A stretch of 64,000 nucleotides of DNA from assembly GCF_005771405.1 (NCBI RefSeq), contig NZ_VAUA01000001.1:620001-684000 (forward strand). Direction: 5' to 3'. Every line of letters starts with the position of its first letter. Within the stretch, counting starts at the first letter, position 1. The DNA is from Parasedimentitalea maritima (GTDB lineage: Bacteria; Pseudomonadota; Alphaproteobacteria; Rhodobacterales; Rhodobacteraceae). The notes below the pieces were generated by a model. It ran no database searches, was not told the origin of the DNA, and saw only the letters and a list, made by a program, of their open reading frames with translations. The position numbers and the translations under genes were made by a program. Of this stretch, positions 37,232 through 47,482 are shown in pieces.

Positions 37232-39487
37232 ATGCTCAAGGCCCCCAAGTTGTCGCTTACACTTAAGCTGCCGTTGATCATGGTTGCCTTGACCGCAACC
37301 TTTTTGGTTACCGTATCATTCCTAGTTTACAGAATGGCCGAGCAGAACATTCGGCAGAATGCGTATTTGTCTCATGAAACGGCAACCAATGCAGGTCAAC
37401 AGGCGTTGAGTACACTGATAGATGCAGTGCGCCGCGACTTGGTGATGAATGCGGATCAGCCGACGACGTTCCGGGCCATCAGCAATTTTGACCGTGTCTA
37501 CAAAATGATCGAAGAAGAGCCTGTTGGGTATTTGACGCGTACCTATATCACCAACAACCCAAATGCTGAGGATCAACGGGCCGAGCTGGTAGATCCGGGT
37601 GACGGGGAATATTATAGTCAGGCACACAACAGCTATCATCCAACCTTTCTGCGTTCGCTGCGTTTGAACGGGTATGAGGATATCTACCTGCTGAACACCG
37701 AGGGTCGCTTGTTGTATACGGTGAACAAACGGGAAGATTTTGCACAGGATTTCTCAACCGGACCAAACGCAGAATCTGGTCTGGGTCAGGTGTTCCAAGC
37801 GACACTTCTGGCAGCACCAGGGGATATCACCACGTCTGATTTCGCGGCCTATGATGTGACTGGTGGGGCACCGGGGGCATTCTTAGCCATACAAATCTTG
37901 AGCAAACAGAAAGTTGTTGTTGGTGTCTTGGCTGTTCAGCTGTCCAGTGAGCGCGTTGTTAATGCACTGGCTGGGAACCTAGAAAGTGAAGTTCATCAAA
38001 ACATCTTTTTGATCAGTGAAGATGGGTTAGCGCGTAGTCCTTCGATTACTGAAGGCTTGTTCAATGTATCAGACCCGCTCCCTGAAGCTGCGCATATACA
38101 AGCTGCCATCGCTCGGGAGGAGGCACTTTTTGAGAGTGTGACCGGAGCCAATGGGCAAGAAGCGATTGCCTTGGTCAAGCCGTTGGACATTCCCGGTTAC
38201 TCTTGGTCACTGGTAATGGAAACAGATCGAAGTGCCGCCTTTGCAGTGGTGCGCGAAATGCGCTTGGTCGCCATCGGCATGATTGCTGCCGCAGTTGTCA
38301 TTGCCACAATCGTATCTTGGGTTGCTGCTAGCCGGGTTACAAAGCCGATCCAGGGCCTTCGCGGTGTTACCAATGCTTTGGCAGAAGGGGACTATGAAAT
38401 TGAAATATCCGGCCGGGAACGGGGCGACGAGCTTGGCGATCTGTCGCGCAGTATGGCGGATTTTCGTGACCGGCTGAAACAAGCAGATATAGCATCAGAA
38501 CGCGAGGCCGCGGCCGCCAGAAAAACAGCATATGTTGTTGAGACGATGAGTGGAGCCCTGTCGGAGTTGGAGCGCGGCAATCTGGCCTGCGATATCGAGA
38601 CCCCGTTTGTGTCGAATTATGAAACCTTGAGAGAAAACTTTAACCACAGTCTGGTCAACCTACGTGAGTCGATGTCGAGCGTTGTGAACGCCTCTCAAAA
38701 CGTTGACAGCTATTCGGCGGAACAGCGATCTGCTGCGACGGATATGGCGCACCGCACCGAAAGCGCAGCTGTCACATTGGAAGAAACGGCAAATGCGATC
38801 CATGATCTTTCTGATGGGGTCAAGGCTACAGCCGATCGTGCCACACGAGTGGATGAGACCATGCAAAGTGCGCGTGCAGAAGCCGAAAAGAGCAATGCGG
38901 TGGTGACTTCGGCGGTTGAAGCGATGGACAAAATTCAGGACGCATCCAATGAGATTTCAAAAATCATCAGCATGATCGATGACATTGCCTTTCAGACCAA
39001 TCTGTTGGCCCTGAACGCAGGTGTAGAAGCGGCCCGGGCTGGGAGTGCCGGCAGTGGCTTTGCGGTGGTGGCGTCCGAAGTACGGGCACTGGCGTTGCGC
39101 GCTTCGACGGCAGCGGGTCAGATCAAGGAACTGACAAATGCCAGCGAGGAACATGTCTCGCATGGGGTCGAGATGGTTGGTCGTGCCGGAGAGGCTTTGT
39201 CGAGCATCATCACTCAGGTGACCTCCGTTTCGGATCTGGTTACCGAAATTTCGGATGGTGTCCGGTCGCAATCCACGGGGCTAGAGAACATCAACGGTGC
39301 GATGCAGCAGTTGGATGCTGTGACACAGCAAAACACTGCAATGGCTGAAGAGGCATCTGCCTCGAGCCAGATGCTTCAGCGGGAGGCGCAGAACTTGTCG
39401 GGCATCGTGACCAGGTTTGAGATGGGCGACGAGGGCGCTGCACCAGATCCATTCGTAGAGCCAGAGCATTCTTTGCGACGGGCCTGA
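37232..39487 (+). CDS. Methyl-accepting chemotaxis protein with dCache-type sensor
   Basis: A 751-residue receptor. Membrane helix 1 (about 13-32) precedes a large periplasmic double-Cache-like sensor (about 40-345, with [20 protein letters not shown] and the [13 protein letters not shown] membrane-proximal strand). Helix 2 (about 348-370), a HAMP domain ([20 protein letters not shown]) and a long cytoplasmic signalling coil follow, with the hairpin tip [20 protein letters not shown]. No CheR-docking pentapeptide is seen at the C-terminus. ATG 37232 has AGGAG upstream. No chemotaxis kinase genes are nearby, so it is an orphan receptor of unknown ligand. Confidence 0.92.
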   Translation: MLKAPKLSLTLKLPLIMVALTATFLVTVSFLVYRMAEQNIRQNAYLSHETATNAGQQALSTLIDAVRRDLVMNADQPTTFRAISNFDRVYKMIEEEPVGYLTRTYITNNPNAEDQRAELVDPGDGEYYSQAHNSYHPTFLRSLRLNGYEDIYLLNTEGRLLYTVNKREDFAQDFSTGPNAESGLGQVFQATLLAAPGDITTSDFAAYDVTGGAPGAFLAIQILSKQKVVVGVLAVQLSSERVVNALAGNLESEVHQNIFLISEDGLARSPSITEGLFNVSDPLPEAAHIQAAIAREEALFESVTGANGQEAIALVKPLDIPGYSWSLVMETDRSAAFAVVREMRLVAIGMIAAAVVIATIVSWVAASRVTKPIQGLRGVTNALAEGDYEIEISGRERGDELGDLSRSMADFRDRLKQADIASEREAAAARKTAYVVETMSGALSELERGNLACDIETPFVSNYETLRENFNHSLVNLRESMSSVVNASQNVDSYSAEQRSAATDMAHRTESAAVTLEETANAIHDLSDGVKATADRATRVDETMQSARAEAEKSNAVVTSAVEAMDKIQDASNEISKIISMIDDIAFQTNLLALNAGVEAARAGSAGSGFAVVASEVRALALRASTAAGQIKELTNASEEHVSHGVEMVGRAGEALSSIITQVTSVSDLVTEISDGVRSQSTGLENINGAMQQLDAVTQQNTAMAEEASASSQMLQREAQNLSGIVTRFEMGDEGAAPDPFVEPEHSLRRA

Positions 39488-39526
39488 CTTTAGGTGAACT
39501 GAAGGCACCAACAAATAGGATGACCC

Positions 39527-39553
39527 AACAGGCTCGCAATTTGCGGGCCTGTT
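39527..39553 (+). terminator. Terminator after the chemoreceptor gene
   Basis: AACAGGC-TCGCAA pairs with TTGCGG-GCCTGTT around one T, followed by GTTTG. Confidence 0.8.
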
Positions 39554-39628
39554 GTTTGACTCTGTCCTTATGTGGCCCAGTTGAATTTGTCAGGAGGGCT
39601 GTTTCTGCCCGACCTGACAGGAGGCCAG

Positions 39629-40456
39629 ATGACACTCTCTCAACCCACCGAAGCAATGCACCGCAAAGGTACCATAATTTCTGTGTGCAGGATTGGGTTG
39701 CACGACCTCCCGGAGGTGCTGAGTTGTGGGTTGCAGGATTTCCTCGAGACGCCGTCGCATTACTTTTTTGCTCTGCTGATCTACCCGGTGATTGGGTTGG
39801 CTTTATTTCTATGGGCATCGCAAGGAAACGCATGGCATTTGATCTACCCGCTGTTGGCCGGGTTTGCCTTGCTTGGGCCGGTTGCAGCATTGGGCCTGTA
39901 TGAAATCAGCCGTCGCCGCGAGCTGGGGTTGGAAATCGAGTGGCAACATTGGTTCAGCGCCCTGCGCTCGCCTGCGTTTCCAACCATTGCAATGCTGGCA
40001 CTATGGCTGCTGGTGCTGTTCTTTGCTTGGTTGCTGACAGCTGAATGGTTGTATCTATCGCTGTTTGGAAGCAGCAGCACCCCTTCTGGACCACTGGCAT
40101 TGCTGGTCGACGTAATAGGGACGGGTAGGGGGTGGCGTTTGCTGATCCTCGGTCATTTGACTGGGTTTTGTTTTGCGCTTACTGCGTTGGGGACAACTGT
40201 CGTCGCATTCCCGCTGCTGCTGGATCAACACGTGAGCCTTAAAACTGCGGTTGTTGTGTCGCTTCTGGCTACATTGAAGAACCCGTTGCCTGTGCTTGGC
40301 TGGGGAGTTTGCGTTGCGCTGATCCTGATACTGGGTAGCCTGCCGGCACTGGCAGGGTTGATTGTGGCCCTACCTGTTTTGGGGCACACGACCTGGCACC
40401 TATACCGCCGTTTGGTTCGGATAGACGGTTCTGTAGCCATAGATCCTAAGGACTGA
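39629..40456 (+). CDS. DUF2189 integral membrane protein
   Basis: A 275-residue protein with about six hydrophobic segments, matching the DUF2189 family often found beside cytochrome oxidase genes. The N-terminal tail ISVCRIGLHDLPEVLSCGLQ and DFLETPSHYFFALLIYP are family features. ATG 39629 follows GGAGGCCAG, better than the upstream in-frame start at 39572. Its 3' end overlaps by 11 bases the end of the convergent oxidase subunit IV gene. Function is unknown; membrane-protein assembly is a guess from context. Confidence 0.8.
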   Translation: MTLSQPTEAMHRKGTIISVCRIGLHDLPEVLSCGLQDFLETPSHYFFALLIYPVIGLALFLWASQGNAWHLIYPLLAGFALLGPVAALGLYEISRRRELGLEIEWQHWFSALRSPAFPTIAMLALWLLVLFFAWLLTAEWLYLSLFGSSSTPSGPLALLVDVIGTGRGWRLLILGHLTGFCFALTALGTTVVAFPLLLDQHVSLKTAVVVSLLATLKNPLPVLGWGVCVALILILGSLPALAGLIVALPVLGHTTWHLYRRLVRIDGSVAIDPKD

Positions 40457-40775
40457 ATTCCTCCATCCGGGTCAGCGCCGTGTAGTCGGATTCAAACATC
40501 ATGATCACCATGAACATCAAAATAGCGATCGGTGGCAGCACAACAGCATAGCTCAGCGCCAAGCGTTCCCAGGCCATATGCATGAACACGGCCACGATCA
40601 GCCCGGCTTTTAGCATCATGAAGATCAGGATTAGGCTCCAGCGTAAAAGCCCTTGCAGCTGCACATAATCGACGAAGTAAGATCCCGCGCTTAGGACAAA
40701 CAGCAAGATCCAACACACGAAATAGACCTTCAACGGATGTTGTTGATGTTCTTCATGATCCTCGGATTGCGACAT
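40446..40775 (-). CDS. Heme-copper oxidase subunit IV-like protein
   Basis: A 109-residue protein with three membrane helices (about 17-34, 44-66 and 75-95), the prokaryotic subunit IV layout (LKVYFVCWILLFVLSAGSYF, FMMLKAGLIVAVFMHM). It is last in the minus-strand oxidase operon, 9 bases after the subunit III gene. The role is structural, probably in assembly or stability of the complex. The His/Glu-rich N-terminus (DHEEHQQH) is notable but unexplained. Confidence 0.88.
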   Translation of the reverse strand: MSQSEDHEEHQQHPLKVYFVCWILLFVLSAGSYFVDYVQLQGLLRWSLILIFMMLKAGLIVAVFMHMAWERLALSYAVVLPPIAILMFMVIMMFESDYTALTRMEEFSP

Positions 40776-40784
40776 GTCGGCCCC

Positions 40785-41501
40785 CTACCACAGATAGAAA
40801 AATGCAAAGATGAACACCCAGACCAGATCAACAAAGTGCCAGTACAGGCCCATGATCTCGACCGCTTCGTAGTCGCCCTTGCCGCTGCACATCCAAGTGC
40901 GCTCATCACGGTCAAATTCACCTTTCCAGACTTTGCGTGCTACAATCAGCAAGAATATCACCCCGATCGAAACGTGGGTGCCGTGAAAGCCGGTGATCAT
41001 GAAAAAGCTGGCGCCAAACTGTTCTGCACCAAAGGGATTACCCCAGGGCCGCACGCCTTCATGGATCAGCTTTGACCACTCAAACACCTGCATCCCAACA
41101 AAACCCGCGCCCAGTGCGGCGGTCAGAAGCATCAGCAATGCGGTGGGTTTACGCGCGCGGCTGTAAGCGCAGTTCACCGCCATCGCCATGGTGCCTGACG
41201 ATGTGATCAGCACAAAGGTCATGATAGCAATCAGGATCAAGGGCAGTTCCACCCCGCCAATATGCAGGGCAAAGACCTCGCTGGCGTTGGGCCATTCTGT
41301 CACGGTTGAACTGCGCGCAATCATATAGGCGACCAAAAAACAGCCAAAGACAAAGGTATCGCTCAGCAGAAAAATCCACATCATCGCTTTGCCCCAGGAC
41401 ACCTTTTTGAACGCCCGCTGATCCGAGCTCCAGTCCTCAACAAACCCCTGCAGCCCCGGTGTTGGCGGGTTAGAGGGTGGTTTCAGGGGTGCCTCCTGCA
41501 T
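40785..41501 (-). CDS. Cytochrome c oxidase subunit III
   Basis: A 238-residue membrane protein with about five helices. Subunit III signatures are GKAMMWIFLLSDTFVFGCFL, FFMITGFHGTHVSIGVIFL and the final YWHFVDLVWVFIFAFFYLW. It lacks the first two helices of mitochondrial-type subunit III, as in the short coxO-type proteins. It follows the second subunit III-like gene by 13 bases. It should stabilise proton uptake of subunit I. Confidence 0.92.
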   Translation of the reverse strand: MQEAPLKPPSNPPTPGLQGFVEDWSSDQRAFKKVSWGKAMMWIFLLSDTFVFGCFLVAYMIARSSTVTEWPNASEVFALHIGGVELPLILIAIMTFVLITSSGTMAMAVNCAYSRARKPTALLMLLTAALGAGFVGMQVFEWSKLIHEGVRPWGNPFGAEQFGASFFMITGFHGTHVSIGVIFLLIVARKVWKGEFDRDERTWMCSGKGDYEAVEIMGLYWHFVDLVWVFIFAFFYLW

Positions 41502-41514
41502 CAGGATCTCCTCC

Positions 41515-42201
41515 TCAGGTCAAAGCGCTGCGGCACAGCGCCAGAAATTCATTTCCAAGCCCCAACAACAGGGCCAAAAGCAGCAGCCAGATCACCAGCA
41601 AACCATGCCAGTACAAAGCGCATAATCCGATGGGGGCTTCGCGGTCCGTGCGCTCGTCGGTTTGGGACAGCCTTAGCCAGACCCAACCCAGAGCCACCAA
41701 CCCGCCTAGTATGTGCAGCCCGTGTAAGCCGGTGATCAGATAGAAAAAGCTGGCAGCGGGCGCGCCAGACAGCTCATAGCCGTTCTGGGTCAGCGTGGTC
41801 CAAATTTGGAGCTGTCCCAACAGGAACCCGACTGCGGTCACACTGCCAACAATCAACCAGATCTGTCTGCCTTGGCCGTCATCGCGGGACGCAAAATGCA
41901 GGGCCAAGCTGCTAAGCACCAGCAGACCCGTGTTGAGCCAAACCAGATTGGGAAGTGGGGCCAATTGCCAGGGGGTTTCATCGATCTGCATGACAAAGGC
42001 GCTGCCAAGCATGGCAAACAATCCGCCGATCACTGCCAACAGCACCGCGGTGCCCAGCCGATACGGTGGCGGGTGCGATGGCTCGGTCTGGGGCAATGGA
42101 CCAACGGACTCAAGCCAGGGTTTTGACATTAATCCCTGTCGCGATAGCCACCATCCGGCAATCCCGGCAATCATCGCCAGAAAGGTCAGAATAACCGTCA
42201 T
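41515..42201 (-). CDS. Second, divergent cytochrome c oxidase subunit III-like protein
   Basis: A 228-residue protein with about six helices. The segment SFFYLITGLHGLHILGGLVA matches the subunit III core, and YWHGLLVIWLLLLALLLGL corresponds to its last helix. The N-terminal extension is unlike the other subunit III here. Its ATG overlaps the stop of subunit I (ATGA), so translation is coupled. Two subunit III proteins in one operon occur in the alternative coxMNOP oxidase of Bradyrhizobium, which this cluster resembles. Confidence 0.85.
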   Translation of the reverse strand: MTVILTFLAMIAGIAGWWLSRQGLMSKPWLESVGPLPQTEPSHPPPYRLGTAVLLAVIGGLFAMLGSAFVMQIDETPWQLAPLPNLVWLNTGLLVLSSLALHFASRDDGQGRQIWLIVGSVTAVGFLLGQLQIWTTLTQNGYELSGAPAASFFYLITGLHGLHILGGLVALGWVWLRLSQTDERTDREAPIGLCALYWHGLLVIWLLLLALLLGLGNEFLALCRSALT

Positions 42202-43973
42202 AACGGCCCCGCCGTCGGTGCTTTGGGCCCGGGATCTGTTTGAACGATGTAATCCTCGGGTGCACCGGGCAGGCTGTAATCATAGGCCCAGCGATAAACC
42301 AGCGGCAGATCATCGCCCCAGTTGCCATGTTCTGGCGGCACCACAGGGGTTAGCCATTCCAGTGTTGTCGCTTTCCAGGGATTGGACCCTGCCACGCGAC
42401 CATGGCGACTGCTCCAGTACAGGTTGAACAGGAACACCATCTGCGCTGCGCCAACCGTCAGTGCCGCCACAGTGATAAAGGCGTTCAAACCTTCAACTGG
42501 TGTGGTCATAAAGGCAGGCTCGCCAATCTCGTAATACCGCCGCGGCACACCAACCAGCCCAACGTAGTGCATGGGGAAGAAGATGGCATAGGCCCCGATA
42601 AAGGTGATCCAGAAATGGAAATGCCCCATAGCCTGGTTCAGCATGCGCCCGGTCATCAGCGGGTACCAGTGATAGATCGCCCCTAGGATCACCATGATCG
42701 GCGCGACCCCCATCACCATATGGAAATGCGCCACCACAAACATGGTGTCCGACAGCGGCACATCCACAACCACATTGCCCAGGAACAGACCCGTTAGCCC
42801 GCCGTTGACAAAGGTCACGATGAACCCCAGCGCAAACAGCATGGGTAGGGTCAGGTGGATATCCCCCTTCCACAGGGTCAGCACCCAGTTATAAACCTTG
42901 ATCGCCGTTGGCACCGCAATGATCAGCGTGGTGGTGGCAAAGAAGAACCCGAAATAGGGATGCATGCCGCTGACATACATATGGTGCGCCCAGACGATAA
43001 AGCTAAGCGCGCCAATGCCGACAATGGCCCAGACCATCATGCGGTAGCCAAAGACATTCTTGCGCGCATGCACCGCCAACAGATCCGACACAATGCCAAA
43101 GGCGGGCAGGGCAACGATGTAAACCTCGGGGTGACCAAAGAACCAGAACAGGTGCTGAAAGGCGATAGGGCTGCCACCACCGTAGCTCAGCGTCTCACCC
43201 AGCTCGACCAGGGCCGGCATAAAGAACGAGGTGCCCAGCAACCGATCAAACAGCATCATAATGGCGGCGACCAGCAAGGCTGGAAAGGCCAACAAAGCCA
43301 TCACGGTTGCGGTGAAAATACCCCAGACCGTCAGTGGCAACCGCATCATGGTCATGCCACGGGTGCGGGCCTGCAGTACAGTGACCACATAGTTCAACCC
43401 GCCCATGGTAAAACCGATGATGAACAGGATCAGCGACACCAGCATCAGGATAATCCCCGACTGCGCACCGCCCGGTGTGCCCGACAGGATTGCTTGTGGC
43501 GGGTATAGCGTCCAGCCTGCGCCGGTTGGACCACCAGGGGCAAAGAAGCTGGCGACCAGCACCAGCACCGCCAGCAGATAAATCCAGAAGCTCAGCATAT
43601 TGACGAAGGGAAACACCATGTCGCGGGCGCCTACCATCAATGGGATCAGGTAATTGCCAAACCCGCCCAGAAACACTGCGGTTAGCAGGTACACCACCAT
43701 GATCATCCCATGCATGGTGATGAACTGGTAATAGGCATCTGGGGTGATGAAGTCGAAAATACCGGGAAACCCCAGTTGCAACCGCATCAGCCAGCTTAGC
43801 ACCAGTCCAACCAGCCCAATGGCGATCGCAGTACCGGAATATTGGATGGCGATGTATTTGGCATCCTGCGAGAACACATAGTGGCTCCACCAACTGTGCG
43901 CGTGGGGCGGCATAACATCCGCAACCTCGGCCGGCGGTAGTTGAGGGTCCGTGTCATGGGGCAGGTCGGCCAT
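42198..43973 (-). CDS. Cytochrome c oxidase subunit I (heme-copper, A-type)
   Basis: Catalytic subunit of a terminal oxidase, 591 residues with about twelve helices. The K-channel lysine lies in AVPTAIKVYNW and the active-site segment HPEVYIVALPAFG contains the Cu(B) histidine, the D-channel glutamate and the crosslinked tyrosine. The paired histidines WAHHMYVSG bind Cu(B), and AHFHMVMG binds the hemes. The D-channel entry is GARDMVFPFVNMLSFW. These mark an A1-type proton-pumping oxidase. ATG 43973 is preferred over 43997. Confidence 0.95.
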   Translation of the reverse strand: MADLPHDTDPQLPPAEVADVMPPHAHSWWSHYVFSQDAKYIAIQYSGTAIAIGLVGLVLSWLMRLQLGFPGIFDFITPDAYYQFITMHGMIMVVYLLTAVFLGGFGNYLIPLMVGARDMVFPFVNMLSFWIYLLAVLVLVASFFAPGGPTGAGWTLYPPQAILSGTPGGAQSGIILMLVSLILFIIGFTMGGLNYVVTVLQARTRGMTMMRLPLTVWGIFTATVMALLAFPALLVAAIMMLFDRLLGTSFFMPALVELGETLSYGGGSPIAFQHLFWFFGHPEVYIVALPAFGIVSDLLAVHARKNVFGYRMMVWAIVGIGALSFIVWAHHMYVSGMHPYFGFFFATTTLIIAVPTAIKVYNWVLTLWKGDIHLTLPMLFALGFIVTFVNGGLTGLFLGNVVVDVPLSDTMFVVAHFHMVMGVAPIMVILGAIYHWYPLMTGRMLNQAMGHFHFWITFIGAYAIFFPMHYVGLVGVPRRYYEIGEPAFMTTPVEGLNAFITVAALTVGAAQMVFLFNLYWSSRHGRVAGSNPWKATTLEWLTPVVPPEHGNWGDDLPLVYRWAYDYSLPGAPEDYIVQTDPGPKAPTAGPL

Positions 43974-44039
43974 TCTGTTCCTCCTGTGTGACCTCACCTG
44001 AGGCGGTGATGGTCTTGTGTCCTTATCTGCCCCGCGACT

Positions 44040-44879
44040 TTAGGGCTGACTATTATGTGCAATTTGGGTGTCCTGTTCGGGTTTGGCGGCTGCAGCATAA
44101 TCAGCGAAAGTGTCCTGTTCTGACAGCCACTCCTGATACTCTTCGGGGCTCACCACATAGACGTCGCCACGCATAAACCCGTGAGCGGTGCCGCAGAACT
44201 CGGCACATAAGACCTCGAACTCTCCGATCCGGGTGGGTGTGAACCAGTAAAAGGTGACCATGCCGGGAACCATGTCCATCTTGGCGCGGAACTCGGGCAC
44301 GTAATAATTGTGCAGCACGTCAATCGACCGCAGCAGCATCTTCACCGGCTGTCCCTTGGGCAGATACAGTTCTCCGCCTTCGATGATCACGTCATCCTTG
44401 CCAAAGCGGTCAAATGGGTTGATGCCCAGCGGGTTTTCGTCACTGATATGTTCCACCGCAGACGTGCCAAGCCGACCGTCCTCGCCGGGAAGCCGATAGT
44501 TCCAGCTCCATTGTTGGGCTACGACCTCAACCTCGGTGGCGTTGTCCGGCACGGTGACAAATTGCTTCCAGACGAACAGACCAGGCACCAGCAGGGCTGC
44601 GACACCGATGGCGGTGATGACGGTCAACCAGACTTCAAGCCGCTTATTCTCGGGATCGAATACGGCCTTGTGACCTTCGCGATGGCGAAAGGCAAAGACA
44701 CAGTAGGCCAGAAACAGGACAACCATCACAAAGACAATGCCGGTGATCCAAAAGGTGACGACCAGAGTGGTATCGATATAGCCCCAGTTAGACGCAATAG
44801 GGGTCCACCACCACGGGCTGAGCATGTGAAACGCTACCGAACCCACAACTATAAGAACCAGAACAATCGCAATGACCAT
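44040..44879 (-). CDS. Cytochrome c oxidase subunit II
   Basis: A 279-residue protein with two N-terminal helices and a periplasmic cupredoxin domain. The Cu(A) site is complete: a His in DVLHNYYVPEFR and CAEFCGTAHGFM with two Cys, His and Met. WSWNYRLPGEDG provides the electron-entry tryptophan region. No C-terminal cytochrome c domain is present, so electrons come from a separate cytochrome c. It is first in the operon, with subunit I 66 bases downstream. Confidence 0.93.
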   Translation of the reverse strand: MVIAIVLVLIVVGSVAFHMLSPWWWTPIASNWGYIDTTLVVTFWITGIVFVMVVLFLAYCVFAFRHREGHKAVFDPENKRLEVWLTVITAIGVAALLVPGLFVWKQFVTVPDNATEVEVVAQQWSWNYRLPGEDGRLGTSAVEHISDENPLGINPFDRFGKDDVIIEGGELYLPKGQPVKMLLRSIDVLHNYYVPEFRAKMDMVPGMVTFYWFTPTRIGEFEVLCAEFCGTAHGFMRGDVYVVSPEEYQEWLSEQDTFADYAAAAKPEQDTQIAHNSQP

Positions 44880-45033
44880 ATCGGAAATATCCCGCCTGTC
44901 CGCGTCGACTAGTGGCGATTGAAACGCCTAGGCAATCGACAATTGGAGATAAGGATAGGAGGGGAGGACGCGAAATCCAGTTTTGCCCAATTAATTTATC
45001 GTATAAATTCCGATCTTTGTCGCGCAGACCGGG

Positions 45034-46821
45034 TCATGTGGGTTGGAGCTGATCACTGTTTTGGCTTGTAAGGCATTCCTTCCAACCTGCTTTTTGTAAG
45101 CCCGTACATATGTGCTCCAGGTCGACCTCATCTTGGTAATGCAGGGTGGCCTGCAGCTCTTCCATGCCGAAGTTTGGATCTAGATCTAGTAACTGCTCAA
45201 GTTGTGCAGCTGCTGATTGTGGATCGCTTAGCCAGCCATGGCAGGCAGCCACAAAGGTATGCTGTGCAGCATCCAGGGATGGCAGATGCTCAAAAGCGGC
45301 AAGCGCCGCGCGATAGTCTTTGTTAGTAAAATGCGCTTTGCCCAGATGGCTCCAGAACCGTAGGGGATGATGTGGGTTTAAGCGCATGGCTTTGGTGATC
45401 CATTCCACTCCTTTGGCGGCGTTTCCGGTCCAAGTGTGCAGTTCACCCATTTGTACGACCACCAAGTCATAATTTGGATTCAGCTCCAACGCCCGCTCTT
45501 GATGGTACTGGGACCGGGTGAACTTGTGATGCATGATGTCGATTGCCGCCAATACGCGGTGAATGTCAGCATCGTTGTCGTCAAATTGGGCGGCGCGTTG
45601 GCTGGACTCTTGCACCAAGGCAAAGGTCGCGTCTTTGTCCTTGCACCATCCATAGCCCCAGCCTTGTGCCAGAATACAGGCGCGCCAAACATGGGCATGG
45701 GCATATTCTGGATCCAGTGCAATGGCGCGGTTGACCAGATCAAGCGCCTTGGCGTTGTCTTCCTGACAGCTGCGGTGGTGCAGGACCTTGGCCATCAACA
45801 TGCATTCATAGGCTGCAAGGTTCCCTGGTTTTTTGCGCGCGGCCTGATCCTGCTGCAAGGCTTCGATCCGACCAGGGAGTGTTGCCACAATGGCCGCGGT
45901 GATTTCGTCCTGAATGGCAAAAATGTCATCAAGGGTCCGGTCGTATTTCTCGGCCCAGATATGGGCGTCATTTGCAGTGTCTATCAACTGCACTGTCACT
46001 CGCAGCCGCTGGCCGGATTTGCGAACACTGCCTTCAACCAAATATTGTGCGCCTAATTTCTCGCCAACATCGCGCAGGTTCACGGCTTGACCTTTGTAGA
46101 CAAAGGTCGAGTTGCGGGAGATTACAAATAGTTCATGTCGGCGGCTCAGTTCGGTCAGGATATCTTCGGTCAGACCATCAACAAAGAATTCCTGTTCTGG
46201 GTCTCCGCTTAGATTGTCAAAGGGCAACACCGCAATTGTTGGTTTGATAGCACTGCTAGTGGCCGTTGACTGTGGCTCCTCGTGAAGAGGGTCATTAGCC
46301 TTCTGGATGTCGAGTTTGACCTGATAAGCTTGGACCGGACGCTTCATGTTTTTTAGGTGTTGCTCGCCAAGATCCTGGAAGAAAACCCCAAGTCGACCCG
46401 ACACTTGATCGTGCACTGCGCCAGATACACAGACTTGGCCTGTCCCGGCCAACTGCTCCAGGCGGGCAGCAATGTTTACGCCGTCGCCAAAAATATCCCC
46501 CTCTTCGAAGACAATATCCCCCAGATTGATACCGATACGAAATTCAATGCGTTGGTCCTGCGCCACATCCCGATTTCGACGCTTCATGATGGTTTGGATT
46601 TTGACGGCACATTGCACCGCGTCAACGACACTGGGGAACTCAACCAGCATACCATCACCAGTGGTTTTGATAATGTGACCACGGTTTTCGAGGATGGTTG
46701 GGTCGACAAGTTCCAGCCTATGTGTGCGCAGTCGGGCAATGGTACCCGCTTCATCGGCCTGCATAAGGCGGCTATAACCAACCATATCGGCAGCAAGAAC
46801 GGCGGCAAGTCGTTGTGTCAT
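45034..46821 (-). CDS. Class III adenylate/guanylate cyclase with TolB-like and TPR regions
   Basis: A 595-residue cytoplasmic protein. The N-terminal cyclase domain (about 3-170) has metal-binding aspartates in AAVLAADMVGYSRLM and the IIKTTGDGMLVEFPS strand, plus RIGINLGDIVFEEGDIFGDG. A TolB-like/periplasmic-fold region (about 200-330; AVLPFDNLSGDPEQEFFVDG) and TPR repeats follow. ATG 46821 is favoured: GGGAG precedes it by 6 bases. In this family cAMP production is usual, but the signal sensed is unknown. It stands alone between the oxidase operon and the serine protease. Confidence 0.9.
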   Translation of the reverse strand: MTQRLAAVLAADMVGYSRLMQADEAGTIARLRTHRLELVDPTILENRGHIIKTTGDGMLVEFPSVVDAVQCAVKIQTIMKRRNRDVAQDQRIEFRIGINLGDIVFEEGDIFGDGVNIAARLEQLAGTGQVCVSGAVHDQVSGRLGVFFQDLGEQHLKNMKRPVQAYQVKLDIQKANDPLHEEPQSTATSSAIKPTIAVLPFDNLSGDPEQEFFVDGLTEDILTELSRRHELFVISRNSTFVYKGQAVNLRDVGEKLGAQYLVEGSVRKSGQRLRVTVQLIDTANDAHIWAEKYDRTLDDIFAIQDEITAAIVATLPGRIEALQQDQAARKKPGNLAAYECMLMAKVLHHRSCQEDNAKALDLVNRAIALDPEYAHAHVWRACILAQGWGYGWCKDKDATFALVQESSQRAAQFDDNDADIHRVLAAIDIMHHKFTRSQYHQERALELNPNYDLVVVQMGELHTWTGNAAKGVEWITKAMRLNPHHPLRFWSHLGKAHFTNKDYRAALAAFEHLPSLDAAQHTFVAACHGWLSDPQSAAAQLEQLLDLDPNFGMEELQATLHYQDEVDLEHICTGLQKAGWKECLTSQNSDQLQPT

Positions 46822-47482
46822 GCGCATCTCCCAAGCCAAAAGCATAGCCGAAAACGGACCGGTTTTCCATTGTTTGAAATTGTGACCTGGCCGCGACTGT
46901 CGGAGATACAAAATGGGGCGAGGTTTGCGCTTGAACAGGAGAACTATCAATTCAGCTTGAAAACAGCAGGATCGCACCACTTTCAAGCTCTGCTAATGCA
47001 ACATTTTGTGGCCTCATAAATGAGCGCGGTCCTGGGCCGAGTTCTGTAGTGTTAGTGTTCATCCTCAAAGTCTGCGTGGGGGTCATTAATAGATTGGGGC
47101 CTTCGTTAAGGTTTTTGAACGCCGATTTTGGACCAAATCTGGGCTCAATAGAGGACATGCTGCCCAACTTGGACGTGAAACAGAGGATTCGAATCGCCAA
47201 TTTGTTACCAAGACCGTGCCAAACCCTAACAATCGGGGGTGGTGGCTTAAGAAATAAGCTCATGTTTTATTAGTATTTTAGAAAAAAAGTTAACGAATGT
47301 TACCGAAACCCTGTGTTATTTCCATGTTTTACTGGCATGTTGGGAAACAATAACCTGGGGGGTTAGTAAATTGTTAAGACTGTCACAATCTGTCCATGAA
47401 TTAGTCCATGCTTTGCAACATTGGGCCTCATTCCAGCCGCACGCCTGAATGACGATGACGACGTGGGAATTTGGAGTGGATG
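46822..47482. other. 661-base intergenic region
   Basis: Low-GC spacer between the divergent cyclase and serine protease genes. Short open frames exist but none has a ribosome site or recognisable protein. AT-rich runs around 47270-47380 probably hold the promoter of the protease gene. Confidence 0.6.

Noticed and set aside
42855-43508. 217-codon plus-strand frame within subunit I
   Set aside because: Antisense to conserved helices of the oxidase; highly charged and without homology.
47190-47210. GATTCGAATC, reminiscent of a tRNA T-loop
   Set aside because: No acceptor, D or anticodon stem could be drawn around it.
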